From positions 1 to 19,991 of the forward strand of contig JAFGGF010000004.1 in NCBI GenBank assembly GCA_016930735.1: a stretch of 19,991 bases of DNA, in the 5' to 3' direction. Shown here in pieces: positions 8,099-14,963 of the stretch. Source of the DNA: Prolixibacteraceae bacterium. GTDB taxonomy: Bacteria; Bacteroidota; Bacteroidia; Bacteroidales; Prolixibacteraceae. The first letter of the stretch is position 1. Each line of letters starts with the position of its first letter. Under the pieces are notes generated by a model, which worked only from the letters and a program-made list of their open reading frames with translations, was not told the DNA's origin and did no database searches. The position numbers and the translations under genes are program-made.

Positions 8099-10498
8099 TT
8101 ATTCATTGTATAATGAATCAACCGGATTTGTATTGATAGCTCTCCTGAGTTTTAAACTCAAAGGAATTGCTACAATAATCAGCGTCAGTACTGATGAAAG
8201 AATTACAGTATCGATGCTCATGTTAATCCTGTATGCAAAATTATTGAGCCACTGATCGGCTATAAACCATCCGGTTATCCCTCCAACTACCGATGCAATA
8301 ACTATCATCAGGAAAACATCTTTAGACAGAATTGTGAGTAAATGTGAAAATTCTGCTCCCAGGACTTTTCGTATCCCCAGTTCTTTTGTTTTTTCTTTAA
8401 TCGAGAAGGAAATCAGACCGAAAATCCCCAGGCACGAAATAATCAATGCCATCAGTGAAAAGTAATTCATACTTTCTGCCAGTTGCTTATCTTTTTTATA
8501 CAAATAATTCAGTTGGTCGTCGATAAAAGAAAAGTCCAAAGTCTTTTGAATTAATTTTCCCCAGGTGTCTTCAATATAACCAATTGTTGATGCAACGTCG
8601 TTATTATTTATTTTTATTGAGAGGTAGTAAAAATTATTTCCGGAAGAACAACCGATTCCCAAAGGCGTAATTGGCTTATGCAGCGATTCAAAATGAAAAT
8701 CGTTAACAACGCCAACAACGGTTCCTAATTTATGGTCGAATCCGAAACCGGAACCTATTGGATCTTCAAATCCAAATTGTTTAACTGCTGCTTCATTTAA
8801 GATATAAGCATTTCCTGCATCTGTATTAATGGCGGAAGAAAAATTTCTGCCTTCCTTTAATTTTATTCCATACAGGTCGAGGAAATTTTCATCGACAGCA
8901 AGCCTGTAAATAAAAGGATTGTCACCTTCAACCTTGCCATCCCATACAGGTATATTCGACCAGCCAATGTTTGTCGGGACTCCCGAAGACCTTGCTGTAC
9001 TGATAATATTCGGATTTTTGAGGAGTTCCTGTTGTAAAGTTTCTATCTTATTTTTCTGTTCACCATTCTTGTCCCGGTATAGAATATCCCCAAAATAAGG
9101 ATATAAGTTTACGTATAAAATAAGGTCTTTGTCGAATCCCAGGTATTTATTTGCAGTATAATTTAACTGACGATAGACAGTTATCGTACCAATGATAAGA
9201 ATTATGGAAATTGAAAACTGAACGATAATTATACTTTTCCGAAGAGTCATAGCGCTCTTTGAAAATCTCTCCATACCTCCCTTTATACCACTGATTATAT
9301 GTAAGCCAGACAGGTAAATTGCAGGATAAATTCCAGAAACCAAAGCCATCAGTATTAAAAGTAACAGGCTGCTTACCACAACTTTATAATTCAGTAGTGA
9401 ACTGATATAAAGTTTTACTCCCATAAAATCGTTAAAAAATGGCAATATCAAACCAACCACAAAAACGGATATAATCAGCGAAATAATTACCTGCAAAAAT
9501 GTTTCAAATAAAAATTGTATTATAAGTTGTGATCTTGTTGCACCCGAAACCCTTTCGATTCCGACATTTTTTGTGCGTGACCTGTAGTGAGCGATATAGA
9601 GGTTCATATAATTAAATCCGGCAATCAGTAAAATAAATACGCCTACTGAAATAAATATATATAGAGTACCTCTGTTACCAGTTCCCTGAATTAGACGGTT
9701 AAAATGAATATCGGATAAGGGCTGCAAATGGAACGACCACATTTTATCATTAAAACCTTTAATGTCATATTTTTGGAGTTTTTTATCAAATTGATCCGGA
9801 TTGGTATTGCTGTTTAATACAACGTATGTCCGATAACCGTTATTAAGCCAGTTATCGCTAAGAAGGCTTTTGCCTGTTATTTTTTCGAGTGTTTCAAAAG
9901 AGACAAGAAAGTTAAAGCTAATGTGTGAATTTTCCGGAACATTTTTAAGTATACCCGTTACATTGAATACTTTTCCATCGTCGGTTTCAACTAATTCACC
10001 AATTGGATTTTTATCACCGAAATATTTTTCTGCCATATCCTCGGTTAAAACAATTGAATTAGGATTGGTAAGGGCTGTATTTTTGTCCCCACTGGTTAAG
10101 GGAAAATTAAAAATATTCAAAAATTCAGGATCCACGATAGCGATGTTTTCGCCAACTAATTCGTCTTTTAACCTGAAAGTCCAGTTTCTGTTTGTTGTCC
10201 GGGCAACCATTTCAATCTCCGGCAGTTCTTCTTCCCAGGTTGGTTTCAGGATGTATGGCGATACAATCCACCAATCAGAGCTGCTGCCAACGACCTGGTT
10301 ACCGGGCTGTTTCATTACAACCCTGTAAATGTTTTCATTGTTTTTATGGAATTCATCGAATCCAAGTTCGAAGTTTACATAAAGAATAATTAACAAGCAA
10401 CTAGAAATACCAATGGTCAGGCCAATAATATTAAATAATGTGAATCTACTGTGCTTTCTAATAATTTTTAAAGCGTTTTTTAAATAATAACGGAACAT
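8099..10498 (-). CDS. ABC transporter permease, MacB/FtsX type
   Basis: The protein has 799 residues and the layout of the Bacteroidota double-FtsX permeases: one membrane helix at about 20-41, a periplasmic MacB-type core domain (about 45-270), three helices with an FtsX domain (about 278-400), a second helix near 425-445, a second periplasmic domain, and a C-terminal FtsX domain with three helices (about 680-790). The motifs ELGFDEFHKN after the first helix, R-VSGATRSQ-L after helix 2 and LGIRKVLGAE near 710 are the usual family landmarks. It acts in the inner membrane, probably with an ATPase to move or extrude a substrate or act on the envelope. No ATPase gene is next to it, which is common for this family in Bacteroidota. 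Its substrate cannot be read from the sequence. Confidence 0.93.
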   Translation of the reverse strand: MFRYYLKNALKIIRKHSRFTLFNIIGLTIGISSCLLIILYVNFELGFDEFHKNNENIYRVVMKQPGNQVVGSSSDWWIVSPYILKPTWEEELPEIEMVARTTNRNWTFRLKDELVGENIAIVDPEFLNIFNFPLTSGDKNTALTNPNSIVLTEDMAEKYFGDKNPIGELVETDDGKVFNVTGILKNVPENSHISFNFLVSFETLEKITGKSLLSDNWLNNGYRTYVVLNSNTNPDQFDKKLQKYDIKGFNDKMWSFHLQPLSDIHFNRLIQGTGNRGTLYIFISVGVFILLIAGFNYMNLYIAHYRSRTKNVGIERVSGATRSQLIIQFLFETFLQVIISLIISVFVVGLILPFFNDFMGVKLYISSLLNYKVVVSSLLLLILMALVSGIYPAIYLSGLHIISGIKGGMERFSKSAMTLRKSIIIVQFSISIILIIGTITVYRQLNYTANKYLGFDKDLILYVNLYPYFGDILYRDKNGEQKNKIETLQQELLKNPNIISTARSSGVPTNIGWSNIPVWDGKVEGDNPFIYRLAVDENFLDLYGIKLKEGRNFSSAINTDAGNAYILNEAAVKQFGFEDPIGSGFGFDHKLGTVVGVVNDFHFESLHKPITPLGIGCSSGNNFYYLSIKINNNDVASTIGYIEDTWGKLIQKTLDFSFIDDQLNYLYKKDKQLAESMNYFSLMALIISCLGIFGLISFSIKEKTKELGIRKVLGAEFSHLLTILSKDVFLMIVIASVVGGITGWFIADQWLNNFAYRINMSIDTVILSSVLTLIIVAIPLSLKLRRAINTNPVDSLYNE

Positions 10499-10499
10499 A

Positions 10500-10531
10500 A
10501 AGGTCAGGTTTAAGATTTTAAAAAAGACCTT
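10500..10531 (-). promoter_or_regulatory. Inverted repeat AAGGTC/GACCTT just before the permease start
   Basis: Two 6-bp arms (10500-10505 and 10526-10531) with a 20-base AT-rich spacer would form a hairpin in the mRNA immediately upstream of the permease AUG. It could affect translation. With arms this short, chance is a real alternative. Confidence 0.2.
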
Positions 10532-10560
10532 AATTTTTTTTGTTTGTTACATTAATTTAT

Positions 10561-10598
10561 AAAAAGTAAAAAAGCCTGGCTGTATTTTTCAGTCAGGC
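10561..10598 (-). terminator. Intrinsic terminator of the hydCBA operon
   Basis: On the minus strand the sequence forms a 9-bp stem, GCCTGACTG with CAGCCAGGC (one G-T pair), around a 7-base A-rich loop, followed by a T-rich tract (TTTTTTACTTTTT). It starts about 25 bp after the hydA stop codon, and the permease start lies 62 bp beyond it. This separates the hydrogenase operon from the permease gene. Confidence 0.85.
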
Positions 10599-10622
10599 TT
10601 TTGGTTGAGTTATTTTCGGTTT

Positions 10623-12413
10623 TTAGTATCTCTCCCGTTTTGTATATTTTGTATGTAACAAATGATGGGATACTTCACCCAGCGGTTCTTTCAGGAAGTC
10701 TTTATAAAGTTTGGCAACTTCCGGATTCAGGTGCGATTTGCGGATAGGCATATCACTATCTTCGGCATAAATTGCTTCTGCGCGTTTCTGGCGGATTTCC
10801 GGATTGGTAGGAATTGGTTGTCCACCACCACCAAGGCATCCACCCGGGCAAGCCATAATTTCTATAAAATGGTAATCGGCTTTTCCTGATTTTACAGCAT
10901 CCATTACGGCTTTGGCGTTTACCAAACCATGAGCAACAGCACATTTTAATTCAACACCATCAAGGAAAGCCCATTCTTTTGCAGGTTTTTCTATTTTAAT
11001 ACTGGCTTCACGAACTCCTTCCATTCCACGGACCGGATTAATATTCAGGTTTTCGAACGGAACCTCACGCCCTGTTACAATCTCGTAGGCTGTACGCAAC
11101 GCGGCTTCCATAACACCTCCGGTTGCTCCAAAAATTACAGCAGCTCCCGATGATTCTCCCATAAGGCGATCGTATTTGACTTCATCCAGTTTGTTAAAAT
11201 CCAGTCCTGCCTGTTTAATCAGAATTGCCAGTTCACGGGTTGTTAATACATAATCCACATCGCGGTAGCCACTGTCGTGCATTTCGGGACGGTATGCCTC
11301 GAATTTTTTTGCAGTACAGGGCATGATGGAAACTGACACAATATTTTCAGGGTCAAGATTCCTGGCTTTTGCATAATAGGTTTTAACCAGGGCCCCAAAC
11401 ATTTGCTGAGGCGATTTACAGGTTGATAAATTATTAAGAAACTCAGGATACATGTGTTCAATATATTTGATCCATCCCGGAGAACAGGATGTTGCCATAG
11501 GTAAAGCAACATTTTCATCTTTATCAACCAGTGCTTTTTTCAACCGGGTTAATAACTCGGTACCTTCTTCCATAATGGTTAGGTCAGCAGTAAAATCGGT
11601 ATCCAGAACAGAATCGAAACCAAGACGTTTTAATGCAGATACCATTTTACCGGTAACCCTTGAACCTGAAGGTAAGCCCAATTCTTCACCCAGGCCAACC
11701 CTTACGGCAGGTGCCGTTTGAACAACCACATGTTTTGTAGGATCTGCTATGGCTTCCCATACTTCTTCAATATAGTTTTTCTCAACAAGAGCACCTGTAG
11801 GGCAGTGGTTTACGCACTGGCCACAGTTGGTACAAACTACCTGGTTCATGTTTTTTTCAAAAAAGGTAGTAATTTTCATCTTGTCGCCTTTGTGAGAAAC
11901 CGTAAGGGCATTTACTCCCTGTAGTTCGGCACATGTACGCACACAGCGCTGGCAACGTATACATTTACTGTCGTCTTTAATAATAGATGGAGAGAATGCA
12001 TCAATAGTATAATTTTTTAAAGGAACCAGTTCAATAAAATCCTGGGTCATAATTTTATATTCCGATGCAAGTTCCTGCAATTCGCAGTTTCCGTTGCGGT
12101 AACATTTAGTACAGTCGGCATTGTGTTCCGAGAGAAGTAATTCAATGATGTGTTTTCTTGAATTTCGTACTTTCAGGCTGTTTGTAAGAATTTCCATCCC
12201 TTCTTCACAAGGAGTTGCACATGCAGCAGAAAGCCTTTTCTGGCCAACAACTTCCACAACACAAACCCTGCAATTACCAGCGATACAAAGGTCTTTATGA
12301 TAGCATAATGTTGGAATTCGAATGCCCTGTTCATCGGCAGCTTCAAGGATTGTAGTGTTTTTCTTAACAGATACCTGGAAGCCATTTATGGTAATATTTA
12401 ATTTATCTGACAT
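10623..12413 (-). CDS. hydA: [FeFe]-hydrogenase catalytic subunit (HydA/HndD type)
   Basis: This is the subunit that makes or splits H2. The 596 residues read in order: an N-terminal [2Fe-2S] domain (Cys37, 43/48, 51, 65), a His/Cys-bound [4Fe-4S] segment (His97, Cys101, 104, 110), two ferredoxin-type [4Fe-4S] motifs (Cys151/154/157 with 161 and Cys194/197/200 with 204), then the H-cluster domain with its three signatures. These are L1 TSCSPGW (308-314), L2 MPCTAKKFE (364-372, Cys366 and Lys369) and L3 with Cys522 and Cys526 in CPGGCLGGGGQP. L1 has one Cys and a Ser where Clostridium CpI-type enzymes have two Cys. From memory, the Ser form is frequent in multimeric NAD(P)-linked enzymes. There is no C-terminal [2Fe-2S] domain as in Thermotoga HydA. 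It is cytoplasmic, last in hydC-hydB-hydA, 25 bp after hydB. The HydEFG maturases are not in the window. Confidence 0.95.
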   Translation of the reverse strand: MSDKLNITINGFQVSVKKNTTILEAADEQGIRIPTLCYHKDLCIAGNCRVCVVEVVGQKRLSAACATPCEEGMEILTNSLKVRNSRKHIIELLLSEHNADCTKCYRNGNCELQELASEYKIMTQDFIELVPLKNYTIDAFSPSIIKDDSKCIRCQRCVRTCAELQGVNALTVSHKGDKMKITTFFEKNMNQVVCTNCGQCVNHCPTGALVEKNYIEEVWEAIADPTKHVVVQTAPAVRVGLGEELGLPSGSRVTGKMVSALKRLGFDSVLDTDFTADLTIMEEGTELLTRLKKALVDKDENVALPMATSCSPGWIKYIEHMYPEFLNNLSTCKSPQQMFGALVKTYYAKARNLDPENIVSVSIMPCTAKKFEAYRPEMHDSGYRDVDYVLTTRELAILIKQAGLDFNKLDEVKYDRLMGESSGAAVIFGATGGVMEAALRTAYEIVTGREVPFENLNINPVRGMEGVREASIKIEKPAKEWAFLDGVELKCAVAHGLVNAKAVMDAVKSGKADYHFIEIMACPGGCLGGGGQPIPTNPEIRQKRAEAIYAEDSDMPIRKSHLNPEVAKLYKDFLKEPLGEVSHHLLHTKYTKRERY

Positions 12414-12438
12414 ATTTTTTCAATTAACAGGTTAAAAA

Positions 12439-13623
12439 TTAATAAATCATTTCTTCACGGAAGTTTTCAACGATTGAAGAAAATGAATTTGCAACCGATT
12501 GCCCCAAACCACATTTGGCGGTTAACTGCATGGTTTCGGTAAGCCTCATTAATTTATCGAGGTATGAAGCAGGCTTGTCTCCACGTTTTACTGCTTTTAT
12601 TCCGAGCAATAATTGCTGGCAACCGACCCGGCATGGAGTACATTGCCCGCATGATTCTTCACGGAAGAATTCCAGGTAGTTATCCAAAACATTAAACATG
12701 GATCTTGAACTGTTAAAAAGCATCATTGATCCACCGGTAGGGAGTGAGATCCCTGTTAATTTGCCCTGGAAACCAATTGCTGCATCTTTGAATTTTTTAC
12801 GTGGTACAAGAAATCCGGAAGCTCCGCCAACCTGAACAGCTTTGGTATCGCCATCGCCAAACTCATAAACAAAGTCCTGCAGGCTCATCCCAAGCTCAAG
12901 CTCATAAATTCCTGGTTTTGGTGTATCTCCTGAAACAGAGAAAAGTTTTGTTCCGCGGGAATACTGAACACCAAGGTCATAGAATTTTTTGGCACCTTCT
13001 TTAAAAATTGTATAGGCATGTGCCAGTGTTTCAACATTGTTTATTACGGTTGGTTTTTCCTTATAACCTTCAATAGAAGGGAATGGCGGTTTATTGCGGG
13101 GTTCACCCCTGCGGCCTTCCATCGATTCCATCAGTGCAGTTTCCTCACCACAGATATAAGCACCGCTACCCATAAAAATATTTATTTTGAATTCGAGTTT
13201 TATTTCCTTGCAATAATATTCGAACTCGTCGATGGCTTTATATAATTCTTCTTCAAGGAATTTATACTCACCACGGAGGTAAATAAATCCTTGTTTTGCA
13301 CCAGTGATATAACCGCAGACTGCCATTGCAGTAAGTACTTTGTAAGGTACTTTTGAAAGGATCTCCCTGTCTTTGAATGTTCCCGGTTCGCCTTCATCGG
13401 CATTACATATCACATATTTAACATCTGATTTTGCTTCCGAAGTAAGTTTCCATTTTAATCCGGTTGGGAAACCGGCACCACCACGGCCTTTTAATTCTGA
13501 GCTGATCAGTTCATTGATTAAATCAGCAGGTTTTTTCTTGATTGAATTGCTGAGGATTTTTTCCCAGTCGTTTTCGTTCCTGAAAATAAAATCCGCCCTT
13601 TTTAATAAATATGAATTTGCCAT
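12439..13623 (-). CDS. hydB: [FeFe]-hydrogenase flavoprotein subunit, short NuoF-like form (HydB/HndC)
   Basis: This subunit carries FMN and the NAD(P)(H) site and passes electrons to or from HydA. In its 394 residues I see the FMN/NAD loop GRGGAGFPTGLKW (46-58), NADEGEPGTFKDRE (74-87), the Gly-rich GSGAYICGEETAL (152-164), and the [4Fe-4S] ligands SCGQCTPCR (Cys325, 328, 331) with Cys371. It is a NuoF core only. The thioredoxin-like [2Fe-2S] domain at the N-terminus and the two-cluster ferredoxin domain at the C-terminus, known from Thermotoga-type HydB of about 600 residues, are absent, and the frame ends cleanly at the core. The start is set by a perfect AGGAGG. It lies 12 bp after hydC. 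NADH or NADPH preference cannot be read here. Confidence 0.94.
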   Translation of the reverse strand: MANSYLLKRADFIFRNENDWEKILSNSIKKKPADLINELISSELKGRGGAGFPTGLKWKLTSEAKSDVKYVICNADEGEPGTFKDREILSKVPYKVLTAMAVCGYITGAKQGFIYLRGEYKFLEEELYKAIDEFEYYCKEIKLEFKINIFMGSGAYICGEETALMESMEGRRGEPRNKPPFPSIEGYKEKPTVINNVETLAHAYTIFKEGAKKFYDLGVQYSRGTKLFSVSGDTPKPGIYELELGMSLQDFVYEFGDGDTKAVQVGGASGFLVPRKKFKDAAIGFQGKLTGISLPTGGSMMLFNSSRSMFNVLDNYLEFFREESCGQCTPCRVGCQQLLLGIKAVKRGDKPASYLDKLMRLTETMQLTAKCGLGQSVANSFSSIVENFREEMIY

Positions 13624-13628
13624 TTTTG

Positions 13629-13634
13629 CCTCCT
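13629..13634 (-). promoter_or_regulatory. Perfect Shine-Dalgarno AGGAGG for hydB
   Basis: AGGAGG sits 5 bases before the hydB ATG, next to the hydC stop codon. It fixes the hydB start. Full Shine-Dalgarno sequences are unusual in Bacteroidota, and neighbouring genes in this window mostly lack one, so hydB may be translated especially efficiently. Confidence 0.7.
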
Positions 13635-13635
13635 T

Positions 13636-14112
13636 TTAATTTACATGGTTTTCTTTCATATACATCGATAGAACTTCCCTGACTTTTTCAGGAGTTAATT
13701 CGGTGTACACATCATCGTTAATTAACATAGCCGGAGCTTTGTGGCACCAGCCAAGGCAATTGGTTTCCAGAAGAGTAAATTTCCTGTCAGGTGTTGTTTC
13801 ACCTAATTTAATTTTCAACATGTTCTGGATGGTCAGCATTACCTGGTTTTTACCTTTCATCGCGCAGGTAATGGTTTTGCAAACACGTATTACATATTTG
13901 CCCATTTTTTCGGTTTCAAGAAATGAATAGAACGTTGCAGTTCCATAGACTTCTGATGCAGAAATATCAATTTCACGTGCAATTTCTATCATTGCCAGTT
14001 CCGATAGGTATTTTTCCTGCGCAACCACACCCTGCATGATTGGCAGGAGGCTTTCCCTTTTCCTGCCGTGTTTATCTGCCAGGTCTTTTACAAGAGATTG
14101 AATTGGGTTCAT
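13636..14112 (-). CDS. hydC: [FeFe]-hydrogenase thioredoxin-like [2Fe-2S] subunit (HydC/HndA, NuoE-like)
   Basis: The 158 residues make a complete NuoE-family protein: an N-terminal helical bundle (about 1-65, ending in the typical EVYGTATFYSFL) and a thioredoxin-like domain. The [2Fe-2S] ligands are present with standard spacing, Cys78-x4-Cys83 and Cys119-x3-Cys123 (NCLGWC). It forms the electron-transfer module with HydB, close to the FMN. It is the first gene of the hydCBA operon, and hydB starts 12 bp after its stop. The promoter must lie in the 448-bp region upstream, but I could not pick a convincing TAnnTTTG element there. Confidence 0.94.
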   Translation of the reverse strand: MNPIQSLVKDLADKHGRKRESLLPIMQGVVAQEKYLSELAMIEIAREIDISASEVYGTATFYSFLETEKMGKYVIRVCKTITCAMKGKNQVMLTIQNMLKIKLGETTPDRKFTLLETNCLGWCHKAPAMLINDDVYTELTPEKVREVLSMYMKENHVN

Positions 14113-14560
14113 CTAATTTTTTGTTTATTAATATTGGTTTTTAATTATAAATTGAATGTTGTTTCTTTATTTATAAAAATCATGACGATTTAAGAAAAAA
14201 CAGGTTCCTTTTCTAATTACTCAAAGTTTAAAAATAGCAGGTTATTGTTATTTAGAATAAGATATTTTTCAGCAAATATGCTGTTTTTAAACATAGTACA
14301 ACATTATTAAAGAAATTTTCCTTTATTGCCTTGGCTGTAAACTGTTTTTTACTCAGATTTGAAGATATGTTAGTGAGCATATACTTAATATTAATTTAAC
14401 ATAGAAGTAAAAATCTCTTTCTGTATATTAAATTTTAAATAATTAACGTTGTAAAAGCAACCATTTGATGTTTTTGGTTGTCAGTATTAAAAAGCCATTG
14501 AAAAAATCCGTAAAAGCGGAGAAAAAAACAATTTATAAGCCATTTTGAAAACAATAAACA
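14113..14560. other. Divergent AT-rich intergenic region between hydC and the + strand gene
   Basis: No gene is visible here. The region must hold the hydC promoter and the promoter of the + strand gene at 14561. I see a short hairpin, CAGCA-AATA-TGCTG, followed by TTTTT on the + strand (14270-14288), a 5-bp dyad AAATC-N5-GATTT (14177-14191) and a weak TCCG/CGGA hairpin near 14507-14520. None is strong enough to name. No tRNA or known riboswitch form was recognised. Confidence 0.5.
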
Positions 14561-14956
14561 ATGAAAACAATGAAATTATTTTTAGCCGCATTTTTGGCCG
14601 GAATTGTATTTATCCCCCGGGCAGAAGCACAAAGAATCATTATTGACGGGTATGTAATTAATTCAGAAACAGGAAAGCACCTGAAAGAAGTAAATATTTT
14701 CGATAAAAATTCAGGTATCGGAACAATTTCTGACAACTCCGGATATTTCCATTTAATGCTCGATGCAGGAAAGGTTATACTTTCATTCAGCGAGGAAAAC
14801 TTTTCAGATTATATAAGCGAGTTTACTGCAAAAAACGATACGGTTTTAAATATTACGCTTAAACTTGAAAAAGAATTGAAAAAAGATTCAATCGATTCTG
14901 ACAATGAAAGGATGTTATCATCTGCAGGAGGAATTAAAAAGTTTGTCAGAAAATAA
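14561..14956 (+). CDS. Secreted stand-alone carboxypeptidase-regulatory-like (CarboxypepD_reg) domain protein
   Basis: The protein has 131 residues, with a signal peptide at 1-24 (hydrophobic stretch, cut after AEAQ). The start could be Met1 or Met4 (14570). Residues 27-105 form one beta-sandwich of the carboxypeptidase-regulatory-like type: DGYVINSETGKHLKEVNIF, GTISDNSGYFHL and LSFSEENF are the usual strand and turn motifs. This domain normally sits at the front of TonB-dependent receptors or outer-membrane proteins. Here it stands alone and ends in a charged tail (about 106-131, Lys/Asp/Glu-rich, then Arg-Lys). It is the only + strand gene. Its stop is 7 bp from the stop of the convergent pseudo-phosphatase gene. 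A structural or accessory role in the envelope is likely. It could also be a remnant of a larger receptor, but the clean signal peptide and stop argue for a working small gene. Confidence 0.75.
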   Translation: MKTMKLFLAAFLAGIVFIPRAEAQRIIIDGYVINSETGKHLKEVNIFDKNSGIGTISDNSGYFHLMLDAGKVILSFSEENFSDYISEFTAKNDTVLNITLKLEKELKKDSIDSDNERMLSSAGGIKKFVRK

Positions 14957-14963
14957 TGCCGGT

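Noticed and set aside
9870..10328. 152-residue + strand frame inside the permease gene
   Set aside because: It lies antisense to a well-supported MacB/FtsX domain, has no recognisable motif and no plausible upstream signals.
8099..10498. Missing ATPase partner of the permease as a sign of gene loss
   Set aside because: Permeases of this type without an adjacent ATPase gene are common in Bacteroidota genomes, so the absence is not remarkable.
14507..14520. TCCG/CGGA hairpin upstream of the + strand gene as a regulatory element
   Set aside because: The stem has only four base pairs in AT-rich DNA and chance is the likely explanation.
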